Shown here: piece after piece, positions 22,237 through 30,277 of the stretch | How positions within the stretch are numbered: position 1 is the stretch's first letter | How the letters are laid out: each line of letters starts with the position of its first letter | From: Nanobdellota archaeon | GTDB lineage: Archaea > Nanobdellota > Nanobdellia > Woesearchaeales > UBA11576 | NCBI GenBank assembly: GCA_018830225.1 | Contig: JAHJSS010000067.1 | Location: 1 to 58,678, forward strand | Reading direction: 5' to 3' | DNA length: 58,678 bases | Position numbers and translations under genes: made by a program | The notes under the pieces: model-generated | Databases searched by the model: none | What the model saw: the letters and a program-made list of their open reading frames with translations, nothing else | What the model was told of the DNA's origin: nothing

Positions 22237-23403
22237 ATGCCGTTCGAGACTCTCAACAATGTCCTGGATAACATAGCCACAGGAGAGTGGGCTGTGGATA
22301 TGGGCCCTGCTTCTGTCAAGACAGTCATATCACTTGGTGTCGTGCTGATAATTCTATGCGTAGTGCTTGACGTGATGTGGAACCACCACAAGAGAAGGGG
22401 GCACTTCACGCACCCGACTGCGCATCCTGAGCAGCACATCGGTGACATAGTCCACCTGATAAACGCAGTCATCCAGCAGCTTTATGACAGGCACCATCTA
22501 AGCGGTCCTGGTGTCAAACCTTCTGACATCACGCTCAGGAAAGGGGGGCTTTCCTCAGGTTTTTTTTCTCCCAGGGTCTGGCAGTTCCACCTGAACCCGC
22601 CAAACGAGGTAGCGAAGGGAAGCTTCGGCAGGATTGTCCTCAACATGCACTTCTTTGCTGAGAGGCTCCGCCGCCACCGTTACGCCATGAACATCGCTGC
22701 GCAGCTTTTCTATTTCCAGAGGCTTGCAATGTCAGGAAAGGACCCTCGGGAGATACAGCACAACAACAGCGCAATAAAGAAAGGCGGCGATATAGTGCTT
22801 GCGCAGGCAGGGCTTCTTGACGCTGCGAATTCTTTGAGGGATGGTGTGACTTTCAGCCTGATTAGGCATGACAGGAAGGTTGATGAGAAGATTGCCCAGG
22901 CGCTTGACCTTGCAGACAATGACGCGAGGGGTATCGAAGGCGCACTGAAAGGCAAGGTTGTGTCTGCCTCTTCTGACAAGGAGAGGATGCTGCACTGGAT
23001 CAACCATGAGGTATCGCACCTTAAGCGCCTGCTTGAGCTGATGGCAGACAAGAAGAGGACGATGGAGAAGCTGCTCGCTGAAGAGAAGAAAGTCAGCCAG
23101 GAGACTTGGAGGCTCAAGGGAATCATAGACCAGTGGGAGCTGGACATGACCCGCATAAGATGGATCATTGATGCGCTGGAGAAGATCCGTGAAAGCAGGG
23201 ACAGGTGGTCTTTCGGCGTCAGTAGCCTGCACAATCTTGAGAGGATGAGGAAGCGCGACCTCAATGATGCTGCCGGCAAGCTTGACATAGAGAGCGTCAA
23301 GGGCACGATAAACATCAACAGGGTCCAGTCTATAGTCACTTCTTTCACTGCTGAGCGCGGCAGGATAATGCAGCTTATGCACGAGGAAGAGGCCGCCGCA
23401 TGA
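22237..23403 (+). CDS. Membrane-anchored coiled-coil protein
   Basis: A 388-residue protein with one N-terminal membrane helix (about 27-48), a His-rich stretch (HHKRRGHFTHPTAHPEQH) directly after it, a globular middle part and long charged helices from about 195 on. The helical part is probably cytoplasmic. An AGAGG site precedes the ATG. The stop overlaps the start of the M20 peptidase gene (ATGA at 23400-23403), so they are co-translated. The His cluster next to the membrane might bind metal. No family recognised. Confidence 0.65.
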   Translation: MPFETLNNVLDNIATGEWAVDMGPASVKTVISLGVVLIILCVVLDVMWNHHKRRGHFTHPTAHPEQHIGDIVHLINAVIQQLYDRHHLSGPGVKPSDITLRKGGLSSGFFSPRVWQFHLNPPNEVAKGSFGRIVLNMHFFAERLRRHRYAMNIAAQLFYFQRLAMSGKDPREIQHNNSAIKKGGDIVLAQAGLLDAANSLRDGVTFSLIRHDRKVDEKIAQALDLADNDARGIEGALKGKVVSASSDKERMLHWINHEVSHLKRLLELMADKKRTMEKLLAEEKKVSQETWRLKGIIDQWELDMTRIRWIIDALEKIRESRDRWSFGVSSLHNLERMRKRDLNDAAGKLDIESVKGTININRVQSIVTSFTAERGRIMQLMHEEEAAA

Positions 23404-24548
23404 CTGTCCCTGAAGAGTTCATCAACCAAAGGAAAGGGCTGTACATCAAGATTCTCTGCGACCTGATAAGCGCCAAGACAGTCAACCCTCCGGGTGACGA
23501 GTATCTTGCCGCAAAGATAATCAAGAAGCGCCTCTCGAAGATAGGTGCGTGGTACAAGCTTTATGATAAGAAGAGGCACAGGACAAATGTCGTCGCGAAG
23601 ATCGGGAACGAGAAAGGCAGGAAGATACTCATATCAACGCACCTGGATGTGGTGCCTGCCGGAGAGGGTTGGGAGACAGACCCTTTCACCCCTGTGATCA
23701 AGGACGGCGTCCTCTACGGCAGGGGAGCATGCGACAACAAGGGCCAGGCCGCTGCCGCGCTTCTTGTGCTTGACTACCTGAAGAGCGTGGAGAAGCAGCT
23801 GAAGAACCAGTACATCTTTGTCTTTGCTGCTGATGAGGAGCAAGGCTCTCAGTTGGGCCTGAAGTACCTTCTCAGCGAGAGGAAAGTCGAGGCGGATTAT
23901 GCCATAGTGGTCGATGTCGCCGGTGCGATGCAGAAGGTGACGGTCGCTGAGAAGGGCGTGCTGAACATCAAGGTTACAGCGAAGGGCAGGCAGGCGCACG
24001 GCTCCACCCCCCAGAAGGGCGTCAGCGCCATAGCTGGAATGGCTAAGTTCATATCAAAGCTCGACCACTACATACTCAAGCACCAGCTGCACAAGTACCT
24101 TACGCGGCCGACGATAAACTTCGGCACGATAAAGGGCGGCTCTGCCCCGAACACTGTCGCTGCGCATTGCGAGTGCGTGATAAACATAAGATACCTCCCA
24201 AGCCAGTCCCCGAAGGACATTGTCGAGGAGCTCAAGAGGCTGTCTGAGCGTTTCGGCGAGTTTGAGTTCGATATACTGGTGAATGCCCCTCCGACAGAGG
24301 TGAATGAGCATAACCTGTTGGTCGAGACCATCAGGCACGTCGCTGAGAGGAGGGAGATGAATCTTAAGCTGAAGGGCCTGAGCGGCGCCACTGACACCAA
24401 GTCTTTCATCCTGAATGACATAACTGCTGTGGGATTTGATTTCGCTGATGATTACGTAGCGCACAACGCGAACGAGTACTGCAGGCTGGACAATCTCTTT
24501 AAGTTCTGCAGCGTCTTGATTGATGTCTGCCTGGAATTGAATAAGTGA
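23400..24548 (+). CDS. M20-family metallopeptidase (ArgE/DapE/CPG2 type)
   Basis: A 382-residue zinc amidohydrolase. It has the first metal-ligand motif S-T-H-L-D-V-V-P (about 79-86), then G-R-G-A-C-D-N-K-G (about 108) with the bridging Asp, the catalytic Glu-Glu in AADEEQGS (about 142) and an inserted dimerisation domain (residues about 180-295). Family members cleave N-acyl amino acids or dipeptides such as N-acetylornithine, succinyl-diaminopimelate or carnosine-like substrates. The substrate cannot be told here, and no arginine or lysine pathway genes adjoin it. Translationally coupled to the membrane coiled-coil gene upstream. Confidence 0.9.
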   Translation: MTVPEEFINQRKGLYIKILCDLISAKTVNPPGDEYLAAKIIKKRLSKIGAWYKLYDKKRHRTNVVAKIGNEKGRKILISTHLDVVPAGEGWETDPFTPVIKDGVLYGRGACDNKGQAAAALLVLDYLKSVEKQLKNQYIFVFAADEEQGSQLGLKYLLSERKVEADYAIVVDVAGAMQKVTVAEKGVLNIKVTAKGRQAHGSTPQKGVSAIAGMAKFISKLDHYILKHQLHKYLTRPTINFGTIKGGSAPNTVAAHCECVINIRYLPSQSPKDIVEELKRLSERFGEFEFDILVNAPPTEVNEHNLLVETIRHVAERREMNLKLKGLSGATDTKSFILNDITAVGFDFADDYVAHNANEYCRLDNLFKFCSVLIDVCLELNK

Positions 24549-24560
24549 TGCCGCACTACT

Positions 24561-24823
24561 GGCTCTGTTCTGAGAGCAGGCAGCGCCCATTTGTGAGGCC
24601 AATTAGTAATGTTCATCGCGAGCGTTGTCGGGGGATGCATCCAGCGAGCTGGATGCACTCAAACTGCGAAGCAGTTTGGTGTGCCAAAGCAGGACTGCTT
24701 TGAGCATTCCGACCGCGCGTAGCAAGGTCGATAGCCCCTACGGGGAGGCAGCTCCTTCGCTTGGTTGTGCGCTGGCCGAACCTGGCGCTGCCCGAGCCGT
24801 TAGGCGAGTCTCGGGACAGAGCC
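24561..24823. repeat. Hairpin-array element B
   Basis: A 263-bp block in a geneless 337-bp stretch. Its ends are GGCTCTGT (24561-24568) and its inverse ACAGAGCC (24816-24823), like element A. Three perfect hairpins stand back to back: TGCATCCAG-CGAG-CTGGATGCA (24636-24657), CAAACTGC-GAA-GCAGTTTG (24660-24678) and CAAAGCAG-GA-CTGCTTTG (24685-24702). A CGACC...GGTCG stem and a CCCC-TAC-GGGG stem follow. The right end GAGTCTCGGGACAGAGCC equals that of element A. No gene is credible inside. Confidence 0.65.
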
Positions 24824-24885
24824 TGCACAACCAAAAACTTAATATTCTCAACCCTCTTCACCTTGACCGTACGGGGGTGTGTGCC

Positions 24886-25530
24886 ATGAACGTTGGTAAT
24901 GTTGAGATAACTTGGCTCGGGCATTCTGGTTTCAGGATAACTGATGTGCTTGAGAACAGGGTGCTTTACATAGATCCTTACCAGGTAGGGAAGGCAGACC
25001 CTGCTGATGCAATACTGATTACGCATTCGCATTATGACCATTGCTCTATCGAAGACCTGAAGAAGATATCCACCCCAAAGACAGTCATCATCGCTCCACC
25101 TGACTGCCAGAGCAAGTTCCAAGGCAAGATTGACATGAGGACCAGCGTCATCATAACCCCTGGCAAGAGCATTGTCATGGGCAACATCCATGTCGAGGCA
25201 GTGCCTGCGTACAACACAGACAAGAACTTCCATCCGAAGGCGAATGAGTGGGTGGGCTACATCATAGGCATTAACAGCAAGCGTATCTACCACAGCGGTG
25301 ATTCTGATGCCATCCCTGAGATGTCTAAGCTGCACAAGATTGATGTCGCTCTCATGGCTGTCTCAGGCACATATGTGATGACTGCAGAAGAGGCGGCAAA
25401 AGCTGTAGAGACCTTCAAGCCTAAGCTCGCGATACCAATGCATTACGGTGCCATCGTCGGCGACAGTAACGACGCTGAAAAGTTCAAGAAGCTGAGCAAG
25501 GTGCCGGTGCAGATCCTCGAGAAGGAATAG
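24886..25530 (+). CDS. Metal-dependent hydrolase, UPF0173/metallo-beta-lactamase fold
   Basis: A 214-residue metallo-beta-lactamase-fold protein with the metal motif T-H-S-H-Y-D-H-C (HxHxDH), further His and Asp positions in HSGDSDAIP and a late MPMHYG-like I-P-M-H-Y-G. The opening W-L-G-H-S-G-F-R-I is typical of the UPF0173 family of small hydrolases related to UlaG/RomA. The ATG at 24886 follows GGGGGTG at a good distance; the same frame runs further upstream into the hairpin element, but that part has no family similarity. The substrate is unknown. Confidence 0.87.
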   Translation: MNVGNVEITWLGHSGFRITDVLENRVLYIDPYQVGKADPADAILITHSHYDHCSIEDLKKISTPKTVIIAPPDCQSKFQGKIDMRTSVIITPGKSIVMGNIHVEAVPAYNTDKNFHPKANEWVGYIIGINSKRIYHSGDSDAIPEMSKLHKIDVALMAVSGTYVMTAEEAAKAVETFKPKLAIPMHYGAIVGDSNDAEKFKKLSKVPVQILEKE

Positions 25531-25559
25531 AGTATGGTTAAGTGAGCGCTTTTTGTTGT

Positions 25560-26057
25560 CTAAGGCACAGCTATTGTCCAGTATTTCCAGTGCGGTTTCT
25601 GCCACCATGAATGGAACCTGAGGTGCACCCTTCCTTTGAAGGATATCTCCATGAAGTGGTGGTCCAGAACTGTTCTCAGTATTGAACGTCTTGGCTCTGG
25701 CAGTGCAGGGTCATAAGGGTCGACACCTGTTCCCAACATCACCATCCTTCCGATGCCATCCTCGGTTGGTATGATCCTTTCATAACCGAGCGAGAATCCT
25801 TTCGGATAGTCTTTAAGCGGAAAATGAAATGCTTCCTCTGCATCGATGAGCATGTAAAGGCCTGACTTGTTCTTCCTGAAGTCAAGGGTCCTGCCTTCGA
25901 GATTCTCGCTGACTTTTTGCATCCCTTGGGCACGGTATTTCCCGTCCTCGCGTACTCCGCCGCAGTCCCTGATCTGTATCCTTTCAGCGATGTAATTATC
26001 CAAACACATCCTGAGGTTCCTTGAGTCCAGCCTCTTAGGCATCCAGTACTGTTCCAT
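25560..26057 (-). CDS. Hypothetical protein with aromatic-rich C-terminus
   Basis: A 165-residue soluble protein of unknown family. The N-terminal part is basic and helical; the C-terminal part alternates strands and ends with a Trp/His-rich run (FHSWWQKPHWKYWTIAVP). Acidic and His residues (DHHFMEI) are present but no known catalytic motif. It lies between the metallo-hydrolase (convergent) and TGT (same strand, 50 bp beyond), without overlap. I cannot assign a function. Confidence 0.6.
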   Translation of the reverse strand: MEQYWMPKRLDSRNLRMCLDNYIAERIQIRDCGGVREDGKYRAQGMQKVSENLEGRTLDFRKNKSGLYMLIDAEEAFHFPLKDYPKGFSLGYERIIPTEDGIGRMVMLGTGVDPYDPALPEPRRSILRTVLDHHFMEISFKGRVHLRFHSWWQKPHWKYWTIAVP

Positions 26058-26107
26058 TATTAAGGATGTTAGTCAGGACCGGGTGATAAATGCTTGGAGC
26101 GAGAATT

Positions 26108-27253
26108 TTATCTTTTTGCAGAAATCTTTCTCTTGACGTATCTCTCGTTGAATTCCTTCCTGAACTCCTCGAACTCTCCTTTGTCTATCGCTGCGCGTAT
26201 CCTTTCCAGGAACTTGACGACCCAGTACACATTGTGGTAAGAAAGATAGCGGTGATGCGTCCATTCAAAACTGCGCGAGAGGTGATGCAGGTACGCGCGT
26301 GAGAAGTTCTTGCATACATAGCAGTCGCAGTCAGGGTCCAATGGAGACATATCCTTGCTGTACCTTCCCCTGTCCAGCTTTATGGTGCCCTTGCGGGTGA
26401 ACACGTGGCAGTGCCTTGCGTTCTGCGTCGGGTATATCGAGTCGAAGCAGTCCACTCCGAGCGATACTGCCTCTATTATGTCTTCAGGGCTTCCGACACC
26501 CATCAGGTATCTTGGTTTCTCTTTGGACAGGTGAGGGAGCTGCCACTTCGCTGCCTTGAACATCTCTTCCTTTGATTCTCCTATGCATAGTCCGCCTATC
26601 GCGAGCCCGTCGAAGTCAAGCGCGTCGATTGCTTTCGCGCTCTTCTCCCTGAGCTCTTTTGAGAGTCCTCCCTGCGCTATGCCGAAAAGCAGCTGCCTCT
26701 TTCCGTATATGTTCTTGCTGTCATGCGCATCGTGGTACTTCTTGCACCTTTCTGCCCACACATGCGTCCTTCTTACCGCTTCTGCGATGTCCTCTTCTTT
26801 GGACTTTACCGCAGGCACATGGTCGAGGCACATCGCCACATCGCTTCCCATCTCGCGCTCGATCCGTATCACGTCTTCTGGTTTAAGGAAGTGCGCCCTG
26901 TTCGCGAAAGGGTCGTGGAAACTGACTCCCTTGTCGCTGACCTCTTTGAGGAATGATTCAGAGAGCATCTGGAACCCTCCGCTGTCTGAGAATATTGTCC
27001 TGTTGAAGTTCATGAGCCTGTGCACCCCGCCAACCTCCTTTATCAGCTCCATGCCTGGCTTGAGGTAGGTTACGTATGCGTTGGTTATGACTGCCTGGCC
27101 GCCCATCTGCTCGAGCTCCATCGGCGTCACGTGCTTTATCGTCAGCTTGGTGGCTACAGGCATGAAGAAAGGAGTCTTGGCCGTGCCATGGGCTGTCTTC
27201 AGCTCTCCGGTCCTCGCCTGTGTGGACGGGTCTGTATTTTTTATATTGAACAT
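26108..27253 (-). CDS. tgt: Bacterial-type tRNA-guanine transglycosylase
   Basis: A 381-residue TGT, the usual bacterial/eukaryotic length and without the PUA domain of archaeal archaeosine TGT. Seen: base-binding S-D-S-G-G-F-Q with Asp90, G-I-A-Q-G-G, A-I-G-G-L-C-I-G-E (218-226), the nucleophile region C-F-D-S-I-Y-P-T with Asp271, and zinc ligands C309-x-C311-x2-C314 plus a later His. These enzymes insert queuine or preQ1 at wobble G34 of tRNA Asp, Asn, His and Tyr, whereas archaea normally make archaeosine at position 15. Base choice cannot be fixed. It is divergent to a bacterial-type AspRS, whose tRNA is a TGT substrate, across a palindromic promoter region. Likely horizontal transfer. 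Confidence 0.9.
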   Translation of the reverse strand: MFNIKNTDPSTQARTGELKTAHGTAKTPFFMPVATKLTIKHVTPMELEQMGGQAVITNAYVTYLKPGMELIKEVGGVHRLMNFNRTIFSDSGGFQMLSESFLKEVSDKGVSFHDPFANRAHFLKPEDVIRIEREMGSDVAMCLDHVPAVKSKEEDIAEAVRRTHVWAERCKKYHDAHDSKNIYGKRQLLFGIAQGGLSKELREKSAKAIDALDFDGLAIGGLCIGESKEEMFKAAKWQLPHLSKEKPRYLMGVGSPEDIIEAVSLGVDCFDSIYPTQNARHCHVFTRKGTIKLDRGRYSKDMSPLDPDCDCYVCKNFSRAYLHHLSRSFEWTHHRYLSYHNVYWVVKFLERIRAAIDKGEFEEFRKEFNERYVKRKISAKR

Positions 27254-27294
27254 GGGCTTGATGATTAGATGGGGATTTAAAAAATCTTGCCTTG

Positions 27295-27328
27295 TTTTCG
27301 TTCGAAGAACGAAAAACTATATAAATAC
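27295..27328 (+). promoter_or_regulatory. Palindromic operator abutting the aspS TATA box
   Basis: TTTTCGTTC-GAA-GAACGAAAA (27295-27315) is a perfect 9-bp inverted repeat directly upstream of the TATA box CTATATAAATAC (27317-27328). The ATG of aspS at 27349 is about 26 nt after TATA, so the mRNA is probably leaderless. The palindrome covers the BRE position and lies between the divergent tgt and aspS genes, so one regulator could control both. Confidence 0.6.
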
Positions 27329-27348
27329 GGGTTCTGGTCATTCTGTGC

Positions 27349-29100
27349 ATGAGACGTACACATAATTGCGGTGAGCTGAGGAAGAAGAATGTCGGTAAGA
27401 GCGTGACGCTTCAGGGCTGGGTGAACAAGAACCGGAACCATGGAGGTGTCATATTCATCGACATCAGGGACAGGTATGGACTGACGCAGCTTGTGGTCAG
27501 GCCCGGAAGCAAGTTCTTCAAGACTGCTGAGGAGCTGAGGAGGGAGTCTGTCATCGAGGCGACCGGCAAGGTCGTTGAGCGTGAGCAGAAGAATCCTAAC
27601 ATGCCCACCGGCGATGTCGAGGTTGTTGTCGAGAATCTTGTCGTGCTTTCGGCCGCGAGCCCGCTTCCTGTGGATTATGAGGATCCTTCCAACATAACAG
27701 AGGACAACAGGTTGAAGTACAGGTATCTTGACCTACGCAGGCCTGAGATGCAGGAGAAGCTGAGGTTGCGTCATGTCGCTGCGCAGGCTGCCCGTGAGTT
27801 CATGTCTTCGCAGAACTTCTTGGAGATTGAGACTCCATTCCTTATTGTTTCGACACCTGAGGGCGCGAGGGATTATGTCGTGCCCAGCAGGGTGAATCCT
27901 GGCAGGTTCTATGCCTTGCCGCAGTCGCCGCAGATTTTCAAGCAGATATTGATGGTGTCTGGCTTTGACCGTTATTTCCAGCTTGCGAGGTGCATGAGGG
28001 ATGAGGACCTTAGGAAGGACCGGCAGCCCGAGCACACGCAGATCGATCTTGAGATGAGCTTCCCTACGCTCGACGACCTTTTCGGCGTCGCAGAGGGCCT
28101 GATGAAGAACATCTGGAAGAGGACGCTGGGCATAGACATCAAGACGCCTTTCCCGAGGATATCCCATCATGAGTCCGTGGCGAAGCACGGCTGCGACAAG
28201 CCCGACCTGAGGTTCGGCCTTGAGCTTTCTGATGTGAGCGACATCGCAGAGAGTTCTGATTTCAATGTGTTCAAGGGAATCGTGAAGTCAGGCGGGGTCG
28301 TAAAGGCGGTCTGTCCTGCTGCGCAGTTCACGAGGAAGGACGTCGAGGATTTCGAGAAGATGGTCAAGCAGGAGGGTGGCAAGGGCCTCGTGGCCCTGAA
28401 GGTCGCTGGCAAGGGCGTCGAGGGCAGCGCTGCCAAGTTCTTCAATGCAGAGCTGCAGAAGAAGCTGCTGAAGCGCACTGGCGCAAAGGATAATGATACT
28501 ATCTTTATCGTGGGTGACAAGGCTTCAGTGGCAAATGCTTGCCTCGCGAAGCTGAGGAACGAGCTCGGCAGGAGGCTTGAGCTATTCAATCCCAAGGAGT
28601 TCTCTTTCTGCTGGATAACTGACTTCCCGCTCTATGAGTGGAATGCTGAGGAGAACAAGTGGGACATGGGACACAATCCTTTCTCCATGCCTAAGGAGAA
28701 GGACATCGACCTTATAGAGACTGATCCTGGTAAGGTGTTCTGCTACCAGTATGACCTGGTGCTGAATGGCGTCGAGATAGGCTCAGGCAGCATACGCAAC
28801 ACCGACCCCGAGCTTCAGGCCCGCGTCCTTAAGGTCGTCGGCCACTCGATGGAGGATGTCAAGAGGAAGTTCGGTTTCATGCTTGAGGCTTTCAGCTATG
28901 GCGTGCCGCCTCACGGAGGCATGGGCCTTGGCTTCGACAGGATTGTCGCGATACTGTGCGGGCTCGAGGACATCAGGGAGGTCATTGCCTTCCCGAAGAA
29001 CAAGTCTGCGCAGAACCCTATGGACGGCAGCCCGGGTGACATCTCAGCGCAGCAGTTGAAAGAGCTGAACATAAGGATTGACATTCCGAAGAAAAGTTAG
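27349..29100 (+). CDS. aspS: Aspartyl-tRNA synthetase, bacterial type
   Basis: A 583-residue class II synthetase. Length and layout are bacterial: OB-fold anticodon domain (1-105, L-Q-G-W-V-N-K-N-R), catalytic core starting around 140, a GAD-type insertion (about 290-410) and the bacterial C-terminal segment Y-G-V-P-P-H-G-G-M-G-L-G-F-D-R with V-I-A-F-P-K-N. Archaeal AspRS is about 430 residues without that insertion. Seen motifs: R-C-M-R-D-E-D-L-R (motif 2) and G-L-G-F-D-R (motif 3). Charges tRNA-Asp; whether it also mischarges tRNA-Asn cannot be decided. Divergent to bacterial-type TGT. Confidence 0.95.
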   Translation: MRRTHNCGELRKKNVGKSVTLQGWVNKNRNHGGVIFIDIRDRYGLTQLVVRPGSKFFKTAEELRRESVIEATGKVVEREQKNPNMPTGDVEVVVENLVVLSAASPLPVDYEDPSNITEDNRLKYRYLDLRRPEMQEKLRLRHVAAQAAREFMSSQNFLEIETPFLIVSTPEGARDYVVPSRVNPGRFYALPQSPQIFKQILMVSGFDRYFQLARCMRDEDLRKDRQPEHTQIDLEMSFPTLDDLFGVAEGLMKNIWKRTLGIDIKTPFPRISHHESVAKHGCDKPDLRFGLELSDVSDIAESSDFNVFKGIVKSGGVVKAVCPAAQFTRKDVEDFEKMVKQEGGKGLVALKVAGKGVEGSAAKFFNAELQKKLLKRTGAKDNDTIFIVGDKASVANACLAKLRNELGRRLELFNPKEFSFCWITDFPLYEWNAEENKWDMGHNPFSMPKEKDIDLIETDPGKVFCYQYDLVLNGVEIGSGSIRNTDPELQARVLKVVGHSMEDVKRKFGFMLEAFSYGVPPHGGMGLGFDRIVAILCGLEDIREVIAFPKNKSAQNPMDGSPGDISAQQLKELNIRIDIPKKS

Positions 29101-29188
29101 TTTTTGTTGGTTTTGTCAGGGGACACTTAAAGAAACAATTAAATAATACAGACTGTTATCATCAACCATTCAAAGAGGGGTGTGTCTA

Positions 29189-29548
29189 ATGGCATGGTTT
29201 TCGAAAAAAGAGGATACTCGTTACATAAAGGAGTTTGATGATGCCCTGTTGCAGATAGATGCTCTTGCGAAGCAGTTCAGGGATTCTCATTTCGATTCTC
29301 TTGCTCTTTTTGAGAAGAACTTCCAGAAGGAGAAGTCTCCGTCGGACCTCCAGAAGGAGCGTGAGCTGTTCGAGAGCCATCTTGATGTACTCCAGAAGCT
29401 GAAGTTCCAGACTGACCTCCTGATTGATGAGGCGTTCAAGATTGTCAGGAACGAGACTGCGCTGACAGAGAAGGACCGTGTCGAGATGAAGAGGATGCTT
29501 CAGCCAGGCGGTTCGCAGAAGACAGGCATAAAGGTCGGCAAGAAATAG
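29189..29548 (+). CDS. Small helical protein, unknown
   Basis: A 119-residue charged, helical protein beginning M-A-W-F-S-K-K-E-D, with a Lys-rich tail (TGIKVGKK). The ATG at 29189 follows GAGGGGTG; an in-frame GTG at 29180 falls inside that site and is not used. The amphipathic start with Trp/Phe resembles the N-terminus of the 30278-31177 protein (M-G-L-L-N-W-F-S), which might mark peripheral membrane contact. No catalytic motif and no known family. Confidence 0.6.
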   Translation: MAWFSKKEDTRYIKEFDDALLQIDALAKQFRDSHFDSLALFEKNFQKEKSPSDLQKERELFESHLDVLQKLKFQTDLLIDEAFKIVRNETALTEKDRVEMKRMLQPGGSQKTGIKVGKK

Positions 29549-29560
29549 GCTGTTGTTCTC

Positions 29561-30118
29561 TTATTTTTTATCTTCCACTACAGTGTTGTACCCTTCATTG
29601 GCTTCCAGGAGAGCCTCATCCTCAAATGCCCTCAGCCTTACGTTCACGCGCCATTCTCTGACCCTGTAAGACCATCTTCCGCGCCATGTCCTCCTGTACT
29701 CATTTATGCGTTCAGGCTCTGACAGTTTGGGAAGCCCTATCTCGTATCTGAAAAGGTGCATCGCGACAGACTTGATCCTGTCTCTCAGCAGGGTTCTGCG
29801 GGGTTCATACCGGTAGAAGTAGACCATTGATATGTACAGGAAATCCTTGTATCTTTGGAGGTCACGATTCTCGAAATCCAAGAAGGGTGTTCCGCATAAG
29901 TCCAGGCCGAGAAGCTCTCCGGCAGCGCTCAGTGATGATGTTTCCCCCAGAGCTTTCTCTGTCTCTGCAGCGATCTGTTCAAGGAAAGACAGGCCTTTCT
30001 TTTGCTCGCCGAAGAGCTTCTGCTCAAGCCTCTGAAGTTTATCATATGCCAGGTCCTTTTCAGGGCCTTCTGTATGCTGCTGCCTAAACTCTGCTAGACT
30101 GACTATCTTACCCCTCAT
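29561..30118 (-). CDS. Hypothetical protein under a palindromic operator
   Basis: A 185-residue, mostly helical and Arg-rich protein (R-R-T-W-R-G-R-W-S-Y-R near residue 145). No recognised domain. The promoter is notable: minus-strand TATA (GTATAAAAAT, 30150-30141) followed at once by the perfect inverted repeat AACTACT-N4-AGTAGTT, ending 4 nt before the ATG, which suggests tight repression. Converges with the small gene at 29189-29548. Function unknown. Confidence 0.6.
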   Translation of the reverse strand: MRGKIVSLAEFRQQHTEGPEKDLAYDKLQRLEQKLFGEQKKGLSFLEQIAAETEKALGETSSLSAAGELLGLDLCGTPFLDFENRDLQRYKDFLYISMVYFYRYEPRRTLLRDRIKSVAMHLFRYEIGLPKLSEPERINEYRRTWRGRWSYRVREWRVNVRLRAFEDEALLEANEGYNTVVEDKK

Positions 30119-30122
30119 ATTA

Positions 30123-30150
30123 AACTACTAAACAGTAGTTATTTTTATAC
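30123..30150 (-). promoter_or_regulatory. TATA plus operator AACTACT-N4-AGTAGTT
   Basis: A perfect 7-bp inverted repeat with a 4-nt spacer (30123-30129 and 30134-30140) sits between the minus-strand TATA at 30141-30150 and the start codon at 30118. Its core TACT-N4-AGTA matches the sites at 10066, 12223 and 36836. Confidence 0.6.
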
Positions 30151-30277
30151 TTTTCTGAAATTCCGTGAAAAAGCCATGGAACCAGCCATTATCAAAGGAA
30201 AACTTTTTAAAGAGAAAAAGCGTATCCTTGCGGAATAATAGTTATCAGTACATCAAAAACTCAAAAGAGGTCATAAA

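Noticed and set aside
24636-24702. CRISPR array
   Set aside because: The three hairpins have different sequences and no common repeat or spacer periodicity. No cas gene is present in the window.
24625-24885. Upstream in-frame extension of the metallo-hydrolase
   Set aside because: It would translate the hairpin array; the ATG at 24886 with GGGGGTG upstream begins exactly at the family's conserved start.
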